Shown here piece after piece: positions 1 through 10,348 of a DNA stretch of 34,965 bases (positions are counted from its first letter, which is position 1; each line of letters opens with the position of its first letter). Made by a program: the position numbers and the translations under genes. The stretch is from LGRD01 sp031415135 (GTDB taxonomy: Bacteria; Pseudomonadota; Gammaproteobacteria; Burkholderiales; Burkholderiaceae_C), in NCBI GenBank assembly GCA_031415135.1, contig JANORB010000065.1, positions 1-34,965 of the forward strand, read 5' to 3'. The notes beneath the pieces are model-generated. The model did no database searches. It was given only the letters and a program-made list of their open reading frames with translations, and was not told where the DNA came from.

Positions 1-1
1 G

Positions 2-759
<758 letters not shown>

Positions 760-763
<4 letters not shown>

Positions 764-1584
764 CCTACTGTGTGGGCATCAAGCTCGACGCCGGCCTGGT
801 GTTTTTGTCCGACTCGCGCACCAACGCCGGGCTCGACCAGTTCAGCACCTACCGCAAGATGATCGTCTACGAGCGGCCTGGCGACCGCTTCATGGTCATG
901 TTGTCGGCCGGCAACCTGTCGATCAGCCAGTCGGTGCGCGAGATCCTGCAGGTCGAAAAGCTCGACAACGGCAACCAGCCGCCGATCACCATCTGGAACG
1001 CCACCAGCCTGTTCGACGCCGCCCGTGTGCTGGGCAGCGCGGTGCGGCGCGTGTACGAGCAGGATGGCCCTTCTCTGAAGGCCGCGGGCGTCGACTTCAA
1101 CGCGTCGATGATTCTCGGCGGGCAGATCAAGGGCGAGGCGATGCGGATGTTCCTGGTCTATTCGGCCGGCAACTTCATCGAGGCCACGCGCGAGACCTGC
1201 TATTTCCAGATCGGCGAAAGCAAGTACGGCAAGCCCATCCTCGACCGCGTGGTCAGCCCCTCCACGCCGCTGGACGAAGCCGCCAAGTGCGCGCTGGTGT
1301 CGATGGACTCCACGCTCAAGTCCAACCTGTCGGTGGGCCTGCCGCTGGACCTGCTGGTGTACGAGGCGCACACCTTCGAGACCCAGCAGATCGTTTGCGT
1401 CGACGAGCACAACCCGTACTTCCAGATGATCCGCGGCAACTGGGGCCAGAAACTGCGCGACGTTTTCGAGTCCATCGAAGACCCGCAATGGAACGGCGGC
1501 AGCACCGCCACGCCAATCCGCGTCAGCTCGCCGCGCTTTGAGCCGATGCGCAAGATCACGCACCCGGGCGAAAAGATCGTCTGA
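760..1584 (+). CDS. Anbu-type proteasome-like peptidase (COG3484)
   Basis: This 274-residue protein looks like Anbu, the proteasome-like Ntn-hydrolase found in a subset of bacteria. The N-terminus begins Met-Thr-Tyr-Cys-Val, so removal of Met would expose a Thr nucleophile directly, with no propeptide. Asp18 in the SDSRTNAG motif and Lys33 in TYRKM, counted with Met as 1, fall where proteasome beta subunits carry their catalytic Asp17 and Lys33. The length fits Anbu better than HslV (about 175 residues). A ribosome binding site AAGGA lies at 750-754 inside the end of mutS, and the ATG overlaps the mutS stop. Anbu genes often sit with a transglutaminase-like protein, an alpha-E protein and an ATP-grasp protein; none of these is visible here. 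Substrate and regulation are unknown. Confidence 0.9.
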
Positions 1585-2396
1585 TGGCGCAGACCATCGT
1601 CTTCTCGCACGCCAACGGCTTTCCCTCGGGCACCTATCGCGCGCTGTTCGACGCCTGGCGCAACGCGGGTTTCGAGGTCCGCGCCATCGACAAATACGGC
1701 CATGACCCGCGCTTTCCGGTCACCAGCAACTGGCCACACTTGCGCCAGCAGTTGATCCACTTCATCGAACACGAGGTCAAAGGCCCGGCCTGGTGGGTCG
1801 GCCATTCAATGGGCGGCTATCTGTGCCTGCTGGCCGCCGCCCGGCGGCCCGAGTTGGCGCGTGGTGTGGTGCTGCTGGACTCGCCGCTGATCGCCGGCTG
1901 GCGATCGCGCGTGCTGCAGTTGGCCAAGGCCACGGGCGTGGGCGAGCGCCTGTCTCCGGGCCATGTGTCCAAGCGCCGGCGCCAGCATTGGCCCAGTCAG
2001 CAGGCGGCATTCGACCACTTTGCGGGCAAGGCGGCATTTGCGCGCTGGGCGCCTGGGGTTCTGAAAGACTACATCGCCTGCGGCACCGAGCCCGACCCGC
2101 AGGGCCGCCGCCTCAGTTTCGAGCGCGACACCGAAACCGCCATCTACAACTCGCTGCCGCACCACCTGGCGCGTGTGCTGCGCGCCCATCCGCTGCGCTG
2201 CCCCGTGGCATTTGTCGGCGGCCGGCAATCGGTCGAGAACCGCCAGGTCGGCCTGGCCGCCACGCGCCGGCTCACGCACGACCGGGTCTCGATGCTCGAA
2301 GGAAGCCACCTGTTTCCGTTCGAGCAGCCCAACGAAACCGCCACCGAAGTGCTGCGCTGGATCGGCAACTTTGCGACTCCGCACGCGGCGCGCTGA
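1584..2396 (+). CDS. alpha/beta-hydrolase fold protein
   Basis: This 270-residue protein has the alpha/beta-hydrolase fold. An early HANGFPSG segment resembles an oxyanion region, the nucleophile elbow is GHSMGG with Ser75 as likely nucleophile, and a late GSHLFPFEQP segment should supply the catalytic His. No signal peptide is visible, so it is probably cytoplasmic. The ATG shares one base with the stop of the Anbu gene (TGATG), making mutS, Anbu and hydrolase a tightly coupled trio. The acid residue of the triad and the substrate (ester, lipase-like or haloalkane-type) cannot be assigned from sequence alone. The pyrG promoter starts just after its stop codon. Confidence 0.85.
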   Translation: MAQTIVFSHANGFPSGTYRALFDAWRNAGFEVRAIDKYGHDPRFPVTSNWPHLRQQLIHFIEHEVKGPAWWVGHSMGGYLCLLAAARRPELARGVVLLDSPLIAGWRSRVLQLAKATGVGERLSPGHVSKRRRQHWPSQQAAFDHFAGKAAFARWAPGVLKDYIACGTEPDPQGRRLSFERDTETAIYNSLPHHLARVLRAHPLRCPVAFVGGRQSVENRQVGLAATRRLTHDRVSMLEGSHLFPFEQPNETATEVLRWIGNFATPHAAR

Positions 2397-2414
2397 TGGC
2401 CTTGAAGCGACACT

Positions 2415-2420
2415 TATAAT
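2415..2420 (+). promoter_or_regulatory. Candidate -10 element (TATAAT) of the pyrG promoter
   Basis: A perfect TATAAT hexamer lies 46 bases before the pyrG ATG, in the 70-base gap after the hydrolase gene. The -35 region is poor: CTGATG at 2393-2398 is 16 bases upstream and matches only three of six consensus positions. The start of transcription would be near 2427, leaving a leader of about 40 bases. This is a motif match only. Confidence 0.5.
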
Positions 2421-2466
2421 CGCGCTTTACCACCACAGCATTTGTGAAAAGCAGGTGCTGCACACA

Positions 2467-4116
2467 ATGACCAAGTACGTCTTTGTCACCGGCGGTGTGG
2501 TGTCCTCGCTGGGCAAGGGCATCGCGTCAGCATCCCTCGCGGCGATCCTCGAATCGCGCGGCCTCAAAGTCACCCTGATCAAGCTGGACCCGTACCTCAA
2601 CGTCGACCCGGGCACGATGTCGCCGTTTCAGCATGGTGAGGTGTTCGTCACCGACGACGGCGCCGAGACCGACCTCGACCTGGGCCACTACGAGCGCTTC
2701 ATCACCACGCGCATGAAGCGCGCGAACAATTTCACCACCGGCCAGATCTACAAGAGCGTGCTCGAAAAAGAGCGCCGCGGCGACTACCTCGGCAAGACGG
2801 TGCAGGTGATCCCGCATGTCACCAACGAGATTCAGGAGTTCGTCAAGCGCGGCGCCAGCGATGTCGACGTGGCCATCGTCGAAATCGGCGGCACCGTGGG
2901 CGACATCGAGTCGCTGCCCTTCCTCGAAGCGGTGCGCCAGATGGCGCTGCGCGCCGGACCGAACAACTCGGCCTTCGTGCACCTGACCTACGTGCCGTGG
3001 ATCGCCGCCGCCGGCGAACTGAAAACCAAACCGACCCAGCACACGGTGCAGAAGATGCGCGAGATCGGCATCCAGCCCGACGCGCTGCTGTGCCGCGCCG
3101 ACCGCGAAATCCCCAACGACGAGCGCGACAAGATTTCGCTGTTCACCAACGTGGCGCTGCAGGGTGTGATCTCGATGTGGGACGTGGACACCATCTACAA
3201 GGTGCCGCGCATGCTGCACGAGCAGCAACTCGATGAGCTGATCTGCATGAAGCTGCAGTTGCTCACCAAGGCCGCCGATCTGCGCCAATGGGACAAGCTG
3301 GTGCACGAGGTCGAGCACCCGCGCACCGAAGTGACGATTGCGATGTGCGGCAAGTACGTCGAACTGTCCGACTCCTACAAGTCGCTCAATGAAGCGTTGC
3401 GCCATGCCGGCATCCACAACCACGCGCGCGTGAAAATCGAATCCGTCGACTCCGAGAACCTGAATGCCACCAGCGTCGACCGGCTCGGCCAGTTCGACGC
3501 CATCCTGGTGCCCGGCGGTTTTGGCAAGCGCGGCGTCGAAGGCAAGATCCTGGCGGCGCAGTACGCGCGCGAACACAAGATTCCCTACCTCGGCATCTGC
3601 CTGGGCATGCAGGTGGCCACCATCGAGTTCGCGCGCCACAAGGCCGGCCTGGGCGGCGCCAACAGCACCGAGTTCGAGCCCGACACCCAACACCCGGTGA
3701 TCGCGCTGATCGACGAATGGTTGGACGCCGACGGCTCGATCCAGAAGCGCAATGCGCAGTCCGACCTGGGCGGCACGATGCGTCTCGGCGCGCAAAGCTC
3801 GGACGTGAAACCGGGCACGCTGGCGCATGAGATCTATGGCGACCTGGTGACCGAGCGGCACCGCCACCGCTTTGAGGCCAACGTGCATTACCTCGACAAA
3901 CTGACCGAAGCGGGGTTGGTGGTTTCGGCGCTGACGCAGCGCGAGAAGCTGACCGAGATCATCGAGCTGCCGCGCAGCGCGCACCCGTGGTTCATGGGCG
4001 TGCAGTTCCACCCCGAGTTCAAGTCCACCCCCTGGGGCGGGCACCCCTTGTTCAAGTCGTTCATCCAGGCCGCGCTGAAGCACCAGGCCGATCGAACTGA
4101 AATGGCCGCCGCATGA
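2467..4116 (+). CDS. pyrG: CTP synthase
   Basis: CTP synthase converts UTP to CTP using ATP and glutamine, the last step of pyrimidine nucleotide synthesis. The product is 549 residues, the normal length. The N-terminal synthase domain opens with TKYVFVTGGVVSSLGKGI, the usual P-loop start of the family. The C-terminal class I glutamine amidotransferase domain has its nucleophile at Cys378 (GICLGMQ) and the His/Glu pair in the VQFHPEFKS motif near the end. The frame is open further upstream to 2173, but family alignment and the promoter at 2415 support ATG 2467. The stop overlaps the kdsA start (ATGA). Order pyrG-kdsA-eno-ftsB is common in proteobacteria. Confidence 0.98.
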   Translation: MTKYVFVTGGVVSSLGKGIASASLAAILESRGLKVTLIKLDPYLNVDPGTMSPFQHGEVFVTDDGAETDLDLGHYERFITTRMKRANNFTTGQIYKSVLEKERRGDYLGKTVQVIPHVTNEIQEFVKRGASDVDVAIVEIGGTVGDIESLPFLEAVRQMALRAGPNNSAFVHLTYVPWIAAAGELKTKPTQHTVQKMREIGIQPDALLCRADREIPNDERDKISLFTNVALQGVISMWDVDTIYKVPRMLHEQQLDELICMKLQLLTKAADLRQWDKLVHEVEHPRTEVTIAMCGKYVELSDSYKSLNEALRHAGIHNHARVKIESVDSENLNATSVDRLGQFDAILVPGGFGKRGVEGKILAAQYAREHKIPYLGICLGMQVATIEFARHKAGLGGANSTEFEPDTQHPVIALIDEWLDADGSIQKRNAQSDLGGTMRLGAQSSDVKPGTLAHEIYGDLVTERHRHRFEANVHYLDKLTEAGLVVSALTQREKLTEIIELPRSAHPWFMGVQFHPEFKSTPWGGHPLFKSFIQAALKHQADRTEMAAA

Positions 4117-4970
4117 AACTCTGTGGATTTGAGGTCGGCATCGCGCGGCCGTTTTTCCTGATCGCCGGCCCGTGTGTCGTCGAATCCGAGCAGCTGCAGA
4201 TGGACGTGGCGGGCCGCCTCAAGGAAATGACCACCGCCCTGGGCATTCCGTTCATCTTCAAGTCCAGCTACGACAAGGCCAACCGCTCCAGCGGCAGCAC
4301 GTTTCGCGGCCCCGGCCTGGACAAGGGCCTGGAGATCCTGGCCAAGGTGCGGCGCGAGTTGAACGTGCCGGTGCTGACCGACGTTCACGATCAAAGCCAG
4401 ATCGCCGCAGTGGCCGCCACCGTCGACGTGTTGCAGACACCGGCCTTCCTGTGCCGCCAGACCGATTTCATTCGCGCCGTGGCCCAGTGCGGCAAGCCGG
4501 TGAACATCAAGAAGGGGCAGTTTCTCGCGCCCCACGACATGAAGAACGTGATAGCCAAAGCCCGCGCCGCCGCGCGCGACAAGGGCCTGCCCGACGACAA
4601 CTTCATGGCCTGCGAACGCGGTGTGAGCTTCGGCTACAACAACCTCGTGAGCGACATGCGCTCGCTGGCCATCATGCGCGAGACCGGCGCCCCGGTCGTG
4701 TTCGATGCGACCCATTCGGTGCAGTTGCCCGGCGGCTTGGGGCAGGCGAGCGGCGGCCAGCGCGAGTTTGTGCCAGTGCTGGCGCGCGCAGCCATCGCCG
4801 TCGGTGTGGCGGGTGTGTTCATGGAGACCCACCCCGACCCGAACAACGCGATGAGCGACGGCCCGAATGCGGTGCCGCTGAAGCACATGCGCGCGCTGCT
4901 CGAACAATTGCTGGCACTCGACCGGGTCATCAAAGCGCAGCCACTGCTCGAAAATCACTTCTCCTGCTGA
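4113..4970 (+). CDS. kdsA: 3-deoxy-8-phosphooctulonate synthase (KDO-8-P synthase)
   Basis: KdsA condenses phosphoenolpyruvate with arabinose-5-phosphate to give KDO-8-phosphate for the inner core of lipopolysaccharide, so the organism is Gram-negative. The 285-residue length is normal. Family motifs visible include IAGPCVVES near residue 20, the FKSSYDKANRSS segment, FRGPGLDKGL, and a C-terminal METHPDPNNAMSDGPNA segment. The ATG overlaps the pyrG stop by four bases, with no strong ribosome binding site, so translation is probably coupled to pyrG. The next gene, eno, makes its substrate phosphoenolpyruvate and follows after 28 bases. Confidence 0.98.
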   Translation: MKLCGFEVGIARPFFLIAGPCVVESEQLQMDVAGRLKEMTTALGIPFIFKSSYDKANRSSGSTFRGPGLDKGLEILAKVRRELNVPVLTDVHDQSQIAAVAATVDVLQTPAFLCRQTDFIRAVAQCGKPVNIKKGQFLAPHDMKNVIAKARAAARDKGLPDDNFMACERGVSFGYNNLVSDMRSLAIMRETGAPVVFDATHSVQLPGGLGQASGGQREFVPVLARAAIAVGVAGVFMETHPDPNNAMSDGPNAVPLKHMRALLEQLLALDRVIKAQPLLENHFSC

Positions 4971-4998
4971 ACCCCCAAAAAAACCAAGAGGTAGATCC

Positions 4999-6297
<1,299 letters not shown>

Positions 6298-6324
6298 ACT
6301 GCGGCGAGGCCGGCGCTGGCTCCC

Positions 6325-6603
6325 ATGCGTTACCTGACGCTCCTGCTCGCGGCGCTGCTGGCGCTGGTGCACGCCGAACTCTGGTTCGGCAAGAGCGGGG
6401 TTCCGCGGGTGATGGAGTTGAGCGCCAAGCTGCAGGAGCAGACCGCCAGCAACGAGGCCGGCCGCCGGCGCAATGAGCAACTCGTCGCCGAAGTGAACGA
6501 TCTCAAGGAAGGCCTGGAAATGGTCGAGGAAAAGGCCCGCTTCGAGCTGGGCATGGTCAAGCCGGACGAAATCCTGGTGCAGATCGCCACGCCCAGGCGC
6601 TGA
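6325..6603 (+). CDS. ftsB: Cell division protein FtsB
   Basis: FtsB is a small bitopic inner-membrane protein of the divisome; with FtsL and FtsQ it passes the signal that activates septal peptidoglycan synthesis. The 92-residue product has a single N-terminal membrane segment (about residues 3-18), then a charged heptad-type coiled coil (about 30-72) and the conserved end containing KARFELGMVKPDEILVQI. Its place directly after eno is a standard proteobacterial arrangement and supports the call. A GCGAGG sequence about 16 bases upstream is the only weak ribosome binding site candidate. Confidence 0.95.
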   Translation: MRYLTLLLAALLALVHAELWFGKSGVPRVMELSAKLQEQTASNEAGRRRNEQLVAEVNDLKEGLEMVEEKARFELGMVKPDEILVQIATPRR

Positions 6604-6645
6604 CGCCGGCGCCGACGTTCCTGCCCCATCGCCCGCAAGCCCTGG

Positions 6646-7275
6646 ATGGATTCCCTGCTGCAATCGCTGCAGCCCCTGTTCGCGAGCGCCTTCGCGTTGT
6701 GGGGCGCGCCGGTCACCTGGCTGGAGATCGTGGCGCTGGTGCTGTCGCTCGCCATGGTGGTGTTCAACATCCGCGTCAATCCGCTCGGCTGGCCACTTGC
6801 GATTGCGGCGTCGCTGCTCTACTTCGCGCTGTTCTGGCAAAGCAGGTTGTACGGCGAGGCCGGCCTGCAGGTGTTCTTCGCGGTCGTGGCTTTGTGGGGC
6901 TGGTGGCAGTGGCTGCGCGGAACCCAGGCCGATGGCGGCGCGTTGCGCGTGCGCCGGTTGGGCGCACGCGGCCGCTGGGTCGCGCTGGCGGCGCTGGCCC
7001 TGGCCTGGCCGGCCACCGGCCTGTTCCTGAAGACGGCGACCGACAGCGATGTGCCGTGGTGGGATGCCTTCCCCACGGCGGCCAGTGTCATCGGCCAGTG
7101 GCTGCTGGGCCGCAAGTACGTCGAGAACTGGCCCACCTGGGTGCTGGTCAACGCCGTCAGCGTGGCGCTGTTCGCCTACAAGGGCTTGTGGCTCACGGTG
7201 ATCCTGTACGCGCTGTTCATCGTGATGTCGTTTGCCGGGTGGCGCGCCTGGGCTGGCCTGGCCCGCCAGCGTTGA
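6646..7275 (+). CDS. pnuC: PnuC-family nicotinamide riboside transporter
   Basis: This 209-residue integral membrane protein belongs to the PnuC family, which takes up nicotinamide riboside (historically annotated as NMN transport) by facilitated diffusion coupled to phosphorylation inside the cell. About seven hydrophobic segments can be picked out. Family landmarks are the early WLEIVALVLSL and RVNPLGWPLAI segments, the WGWWQW tryptophan cluster around residues 84-89 and, towards the C-terminus, a YVENWPTWVLVN segment. The downstream NadR-like kinase is the expected trapping enzyme and begins 43 bases later, so the two probably form a salvage pair. No riboswitch-like structure was seen in the 42-base gap before the gene. 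Confidence 0.95.
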   Translation: MDSLLQSLQPLFASAFALWGAPVTWLEIVALVLSLAMVVFNIRVNPLGWPLAIAASLLYFALFWQSRLYGEAGLQVFFAVVALWGWWQWLRGTQADGGALRVRRLGARGRWVALAALALAWPATGLFLKTATDSDVPWWDAFPTAASVIGQWLLGRKYVENWPTWVLVNAVSVALFAYKGLWLTVILYALFIVMSFAGWRAWAGLARQR

Positions 7276-7318
7276 CGCGCTGGCACGCGTCCCCTTCCCG
7301 AACCCGATCCCGAACCCG

Positions 7319-7948
7319 ATGACCAAGCCCCTGGTCGTGGCGCTGCTGGGCGCCGAGAGCACCGGCAAGACCACGCTGGCGCACGAACTGGGCGCCGCGC
7401 TGGCCCTGCCGGGCCGCTCGGTCACGGTGGTGCCCGAATTCCTGCGCGAGTTCTGCGACCACCATGGCCGCATGCCGCGCCAGGACGAACAGCGCGCCAT
7501 CGCCGACGAGCAAACGCGCCGCATCGACGCCGCGGCACGTGACCACGCCATCGTGATCGCCGACACCACGGCGCTGATGATCGCGGTCTACAGCGACCAC
7601 GTTTTCGGCGACACCGCGCTGTACGCGCCCGCCCTCGCGGCGCACGCGCGCTGCGGCCTCACATTGCTCACCGGCCTGGACCTGCCCTGGCAGCCCGACG
7701 GGCTGCAGCGCGACGGCCCGCAGGTGCGGGTGCCGGTCGACACGCTGGTGCGGGCCGCGTTGTCGCGCGGCGGGCTGCCGTATGCCGTGGTGTTCGGCAG
7801 CGGCGCCAGCCGGCTGCAATCCGCGCTCGCCTGTGTGCAGCGTGCGCTGAATCCGCCCGTTGCGATGGAGCCGGCAGCGCGCTGGCACTGGGCCTGCGAG
7901 CGCTGCGGCGACGCGGCTTGCGAGCGGCATTGGCTGCCGCGCGTGTGA
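7319..7948 (+). CDS. NadR-like AAA/P-loop kinase (probable ribosylnicotinamide kinase)
   Basis: This 209-residue P-loop protein resembles the kinase domain of NadR, which phosphorylates nicotinamide riboside to NMN and so traps what PnuC brings in. Walker A is GAESTGKTT at residues 11-19, followed by a VPEFLREF segment and a VIADTTALM strand. The NadR helix-turn-helix and adenylyltransferase domains are absent. The C-terminus carries Cys193, Cys196, Cys201 and His204 in a CX2CX4CX2H pattern that looks like a small zinc knuckle. The frame is open back to 7232, but ATG 7319 fits the P-loop start and avoids overlap with pnuC. The stop codon is also the first three bases of an 11-bp repeat array. 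The substrate is inferred from context. Confidence 0.85.
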   Translation: MTKPLVVALLGAESTGKTTLAHELGAALALPGRSVTVVPEFLREFCDHHGRMPRQDEQRAIADEQTRRIDAAARDHAIVIADTTALMIAVYSDHVFGDTALYAPALAAHARCGLTLLTGLDLPWQPDGLQRDGPQVRVPVDTLVRAALSRGGLPYAVVFGSGASRLQSALACVQRALNPPVAMEPAARWHWACERCGDAACERHWLPRV

Positions 7949-8042
7949 CGCGCGTCTGACGCGGATCTGACGCGGATGTGACGCGGATCTGACGCGGACC
8001 TGACGCGGATCTGACGCGGGTCCGACGCGGGTCCGACGCGCG
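7946..8042. repeat. Tandem array of eight 11-bp repeats, consensus TGACGCGGATC
   Basis: Eight head-to-tail 11-bp units run from 7946 to 8033, followed by a 9-base partial unit to 8042. Starts are 7946, 7957, 7968, 7979, 7990, 8001, 8012 and 8023. Differences are single or double bases: the first unit reads TGACGCGCGTC, the third ends in G, the fifth has ACC, and the last two carry GGGTC, one of them beginning with C. The first TGA is the stop codon of the upstream kinase gene. Because 11 is not a multiple of three, the TGA units place stops in all three forward frames. The array lies between two convergent genes. Confidence 0.95.
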
Positions 8043-8059
8043 AGCCCGCCGCTTCCGGC

Positions 8060-8866
8060 TCAGGGCCGAAGCAATCGACTCAACCGCAGCAGCGCCCACA
8101 TCAACAGCAGCGGCAACACCAGCGTTTGCAGCAGGAACACCACGATCAACCTGACGATGTGTTCGACCGTGCGCGCGGCCACCTGCTTCATGTCCTCGAA
8201 CCGCTTGCCGACGTCGGCGGTCTGCGACCACCAGCGCTTCATGCGCTCGGCCACGCTTTCGTCCGGCCGGGTCGGGTCGGCCGGGGCGCTCAGGCTGCTG
8301 AACTGGTCGGTCGACAACTCGATCCGCGCCTGCCCGCTGGCATAGTCTTCGGCCAGGAACAGCTGAAAACCGGCCTCGCTGGCCAACGCCACCAGCGGCA
8401 CCGCAAAACGCGCCAGCAGCAGACCCATCAGCAACTGCGTCAGCCAGCGCGGCGGTGTCTTGCCGCGCCAGGCAACCCCGGCCCAACCGAGGGCCACCAG
8501 CGTCAGCAGCAGCGACACGGCCCAATAAGCGCCGACGCCGACCAGCGCGCGCTGCACGCCGAAAGACACACTGGCCGCCAGCATCAGGCTGGAGAACTGT
8601 TCGACCAGGTCGTTGATCGGGTCCAGCACCTGGCCGGGCGCAAACGTCACGCCCACACCCGCCGGTTGCAGCGCGACCTCGGTGCCCTGGGCCACCGAGA
8701 TCACCGCGTTCAGCGCCCGCGCCGCGGCAAAGCTGGCCAGGGCGCGCTGCAAACCGGCATCGACGTAGCGTGTGGCGGCGCCGTCCAGGGGCCTCAGCCA
8801 GGCGCCGGCCAGCACGACGGCCAGCGCCAGCACCAGCAGCGATCGCCGGCGCGTCGACGGGCTCAC
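8060..8866 (-). CDS. Conserved membrane protein of unknown function
   Basis: I do not recognise this protein. With the GTG start at 8866 it has 268 residues. It begins with a basic stretch (SPSTRRRS) and a hydrophobic segment at about residues 10-24, then shows further membrane segments near the middle (AYWAVSLLLTLVALGWAGVAW; a second following RWLTQLLMGLLLARF) and a strongly hydrophobic C-terminus (LIVVFLLQTLVLPLLLMWALL). Between them lies a soluble stretch rich in Asp, Ser and Arg. The GTG overlaps the stop of the upstream flavoprotein gene (GTGA), which supports this start over the longer open frame reaching 9007. It is probably co-transcribed with that flavoprotein; the role is unknown. 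Confidence 0.75.
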   Translation of the reverse strand: MSPSTRRRSLLVLALAVVLAGAWLRPLDGAATRYVDAGLQRALASFAAARALNAVISVAQGTEVALQPAGVGVTFAPGQVLDPINDLVEQFSSLMLAASVSFGVQRALVGVGAYWAVSLLLTLVALGWAGVAWRGKTPPRWLTQLLMGLLLARFAVPLVALASEAGFQLFLAEDYASGQARIELSTDQFSSLSAPADPTRPDESVAERMKRWWSQTADVGKRFEDMKQVAARTVEHIVRLIVVFLLQTLVLPLLLMWALLRLSRLLRP

Positions 8867-10224
8867 GCGGCCGCCCTCGTGGCGGGAAAGTCGAGGCTGC
8901 TCAGGTGGGCCAGCGCGCCGCGCCCGGCCGCGACGCCACTGGCCAGGCAGGCGGTCAGCAGGTAGCCACCGGTCGGCGCTTCCCAGTCGAGCATTTCGCC
9001 GGCGCAAAACACACCCGGCAAATCGCGCAACATCAGGTGCGTGTCGAGTCCCTCGAAGCGCACGCCGCCAGCGCTGCTGATGGCCTCGGCCACCGGCCGC
9101 AGCGCGATCAGCGTCAACGGCAAGGCCTTGATCGCGTCGGCCAGCCGTTGCGGATCGCCAAGCACCTCGCGCGGGAGCAATTCGTGCAGCAGCGCCGTCT
9201 TGACACCGTCCAGCCCCAGCCGGCTCTTCAGGTGTGTTGCCAGCGAGCGTGAGCCGCGCGGGCGCGCGACCTCGGCGCGCACGAAGTCCGCGCTGCGGCC
9301 GGGCTGCAGGTCGATGTGGGCCCGGGCGTGGCCGAGGCTGGCGATCTGCTCGCGCGCCAGCGCCGACGCGGCATAGATCAAGCTGCCCTCGACGCCGGTG
9401 CCGGTGATCACGAATTCCCCCGGCGCATCGAGCCGCTCACCGTCCGGGCCGATCGCCGACAACGCCACCGTCTTGAGCGGCTGGCCTGCAAAACGGCTGC
9501 GAAAGTGCTCGCTCCAGCCGGGCTGCGCCACGCCGCCGGCGTCGATGCGGCCCACATCGAAGCCGCAATTCGACGGCTGCAGCGGCGCGATGGCCACACC
9601 CCGCTGCGCCAGCCATGGCACCCAGGCGCCATCCGATCCGAGTTGAGGCCAGCTCGCACCGCCCAGCGCCAGCAGCATCACGTCGGCGCACAGCGTCGCC
9701 TCGCCGGCCGGGGTGGCAAAACGCAGGGCATGCGGGGCGCGCTGGTTCGAGCCGCGATCATCGTTCGTGGCGCCCTCGCCGCCCCAGCCGACCCACCGGT
9801 GCCGCATGTGAAAGCGCACGCCCGCAGCACGCAGCCGGTGCAGCCAGGCGCGCAGCAGCGGCGCGGCCTTCAGGTCGGTGGGAAACACACGGCCTGAACT
9901 GCCCACGAAGGTGCTCACCCCCAGACCGTGCGCCCAGGCTCGCAATTCGGCCGGTCCGAAGGCCGCCAGCAGCGGCTCCAGCGCTTCGCGGCGCTGCCGG
10001 TAGCGGGCCAGGAACTGCGCCGCCGGCTCGCTGTGCGTGAGGTTCAGACCCCCTTTGCCGGCCAGCAGGAACTTGCGGCCGGCCGACGGCATGGCATCGA
10101 ACACGTCGACACGGCAACCGCCTTGCGACAGCAACTCGGCCGCCATCAGCCCGGCCGGCCCGGCGCCGATGACGACGACGCGTGGAGCGGCGGCTGCGGG
10201 CGCGGCGGGGGTCTCGATCGGCAT
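8863..10224 (-). CDS. BaiN/HI0933-family FAD-dependent flavoprotein (TIGR03862-like)
   Basis: This protein of 453 residues belongs to the HI0933/BaiN family of FAD-dependent oxidoreductases. It opens with a dinucleotide-binding Rossmann motif (VVIGAGPAGLMAAELL, near residues 15-30), then the family hallmark GRKFLLAGKGGLNLTHSE. The C-terminus has the second FAD contact region (GVFCAGEMLDWEAPTGGYLL). Family members reduce unsaturated substrates in some anaerobes; the physiological role in betaproteobacteria is unknown. The frame is open upstream to 10491, but that extension is low-complexity and overlaps the divergent gene, so ATG 10224 is preferred. The stop overlaps the start of the next membrane protein. 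Confidence 0.9.
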   Translation of the reverse strand: MPIETPAAPAAAAPRVVVIGAGPAGLMAAELLSQGGCRVDVFDAMPSAGRKFLLAGKGGLNLTHSEPAAQFLARYRQRREALEPLLAAFGPAELRAWAHGLGVSTFVGSSGRVFPTDLKAAPLLRAWLHRLRAAGVRFHMRHRWVGWGGEGATNDDRGSNQRAPHALRFATPAGEATLCADVMLLALGGASWPQLGSDGAWVPWLAQRGVAIAPLQPSNCGFDVGRIDAGGVAQPGWSEHFRSRFAGQPLKTVALSAIGPDGERLDAPGEFVITGTGVEGSLIYAASALAREQIASLGHARAHIDLQPGRSADFVRAEVARPRGSRSLATHLKSRLGLDGVKTALLHELLPREVLGDPQRLADAIKALPLTLIALRPVAEAISSAGGVRFEGLDTHLMLRDLPGVFCAGEMLDWEAPTGGYLLTACLASGVAAGRGALAHLSSLDFPATRAAA

Positions 10225-10348
10225 GGTCAACTTGAACGGCGAGCAAGCCGCGCAGGGTGGCGAGGCGGCGCAGTGTGCCACAGCGCCGGGCGCGTAAGAA
10301 CGAACCGCATCGCGCGACGTAGACACACGCACCCACGGAGAACAGTCG
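10225..10348. promoter_or_regulatory. Divergent intergenic region between the flavoprotein and DUF1223 genes
   Basis: This 124-base stretch separates two divergent genes and must hold promoters for both. A ribosome binding site for the plus-strand gene is visible (ACGGAGAAC, ending seven bases before ATG 10349). I could not pick convincing -35/-10 pairs in either direction. Confidence 0.4.

Noticed and set aside
2527..4083. 518-residue open frame on the minus strand
   Set aside because: It is antisense to pyrG in full, and its translation shows low-complexity His/Val/Leu/Arg content typical of mirror frames in GC-rich genes.
7946..8042. CRISPR array
   Set aside because: Units are 11 bp and directly abutting with no spacers, and no cas gene is present.
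7668..8525. Minus-strand frame reading through the 11-bp repeats as a repeat protein
   Set aside because: It runs across the 3' end of the kinase gene and the coding region of the membrane protein in another frame; the repeat lacks minus-strand stops by chance.
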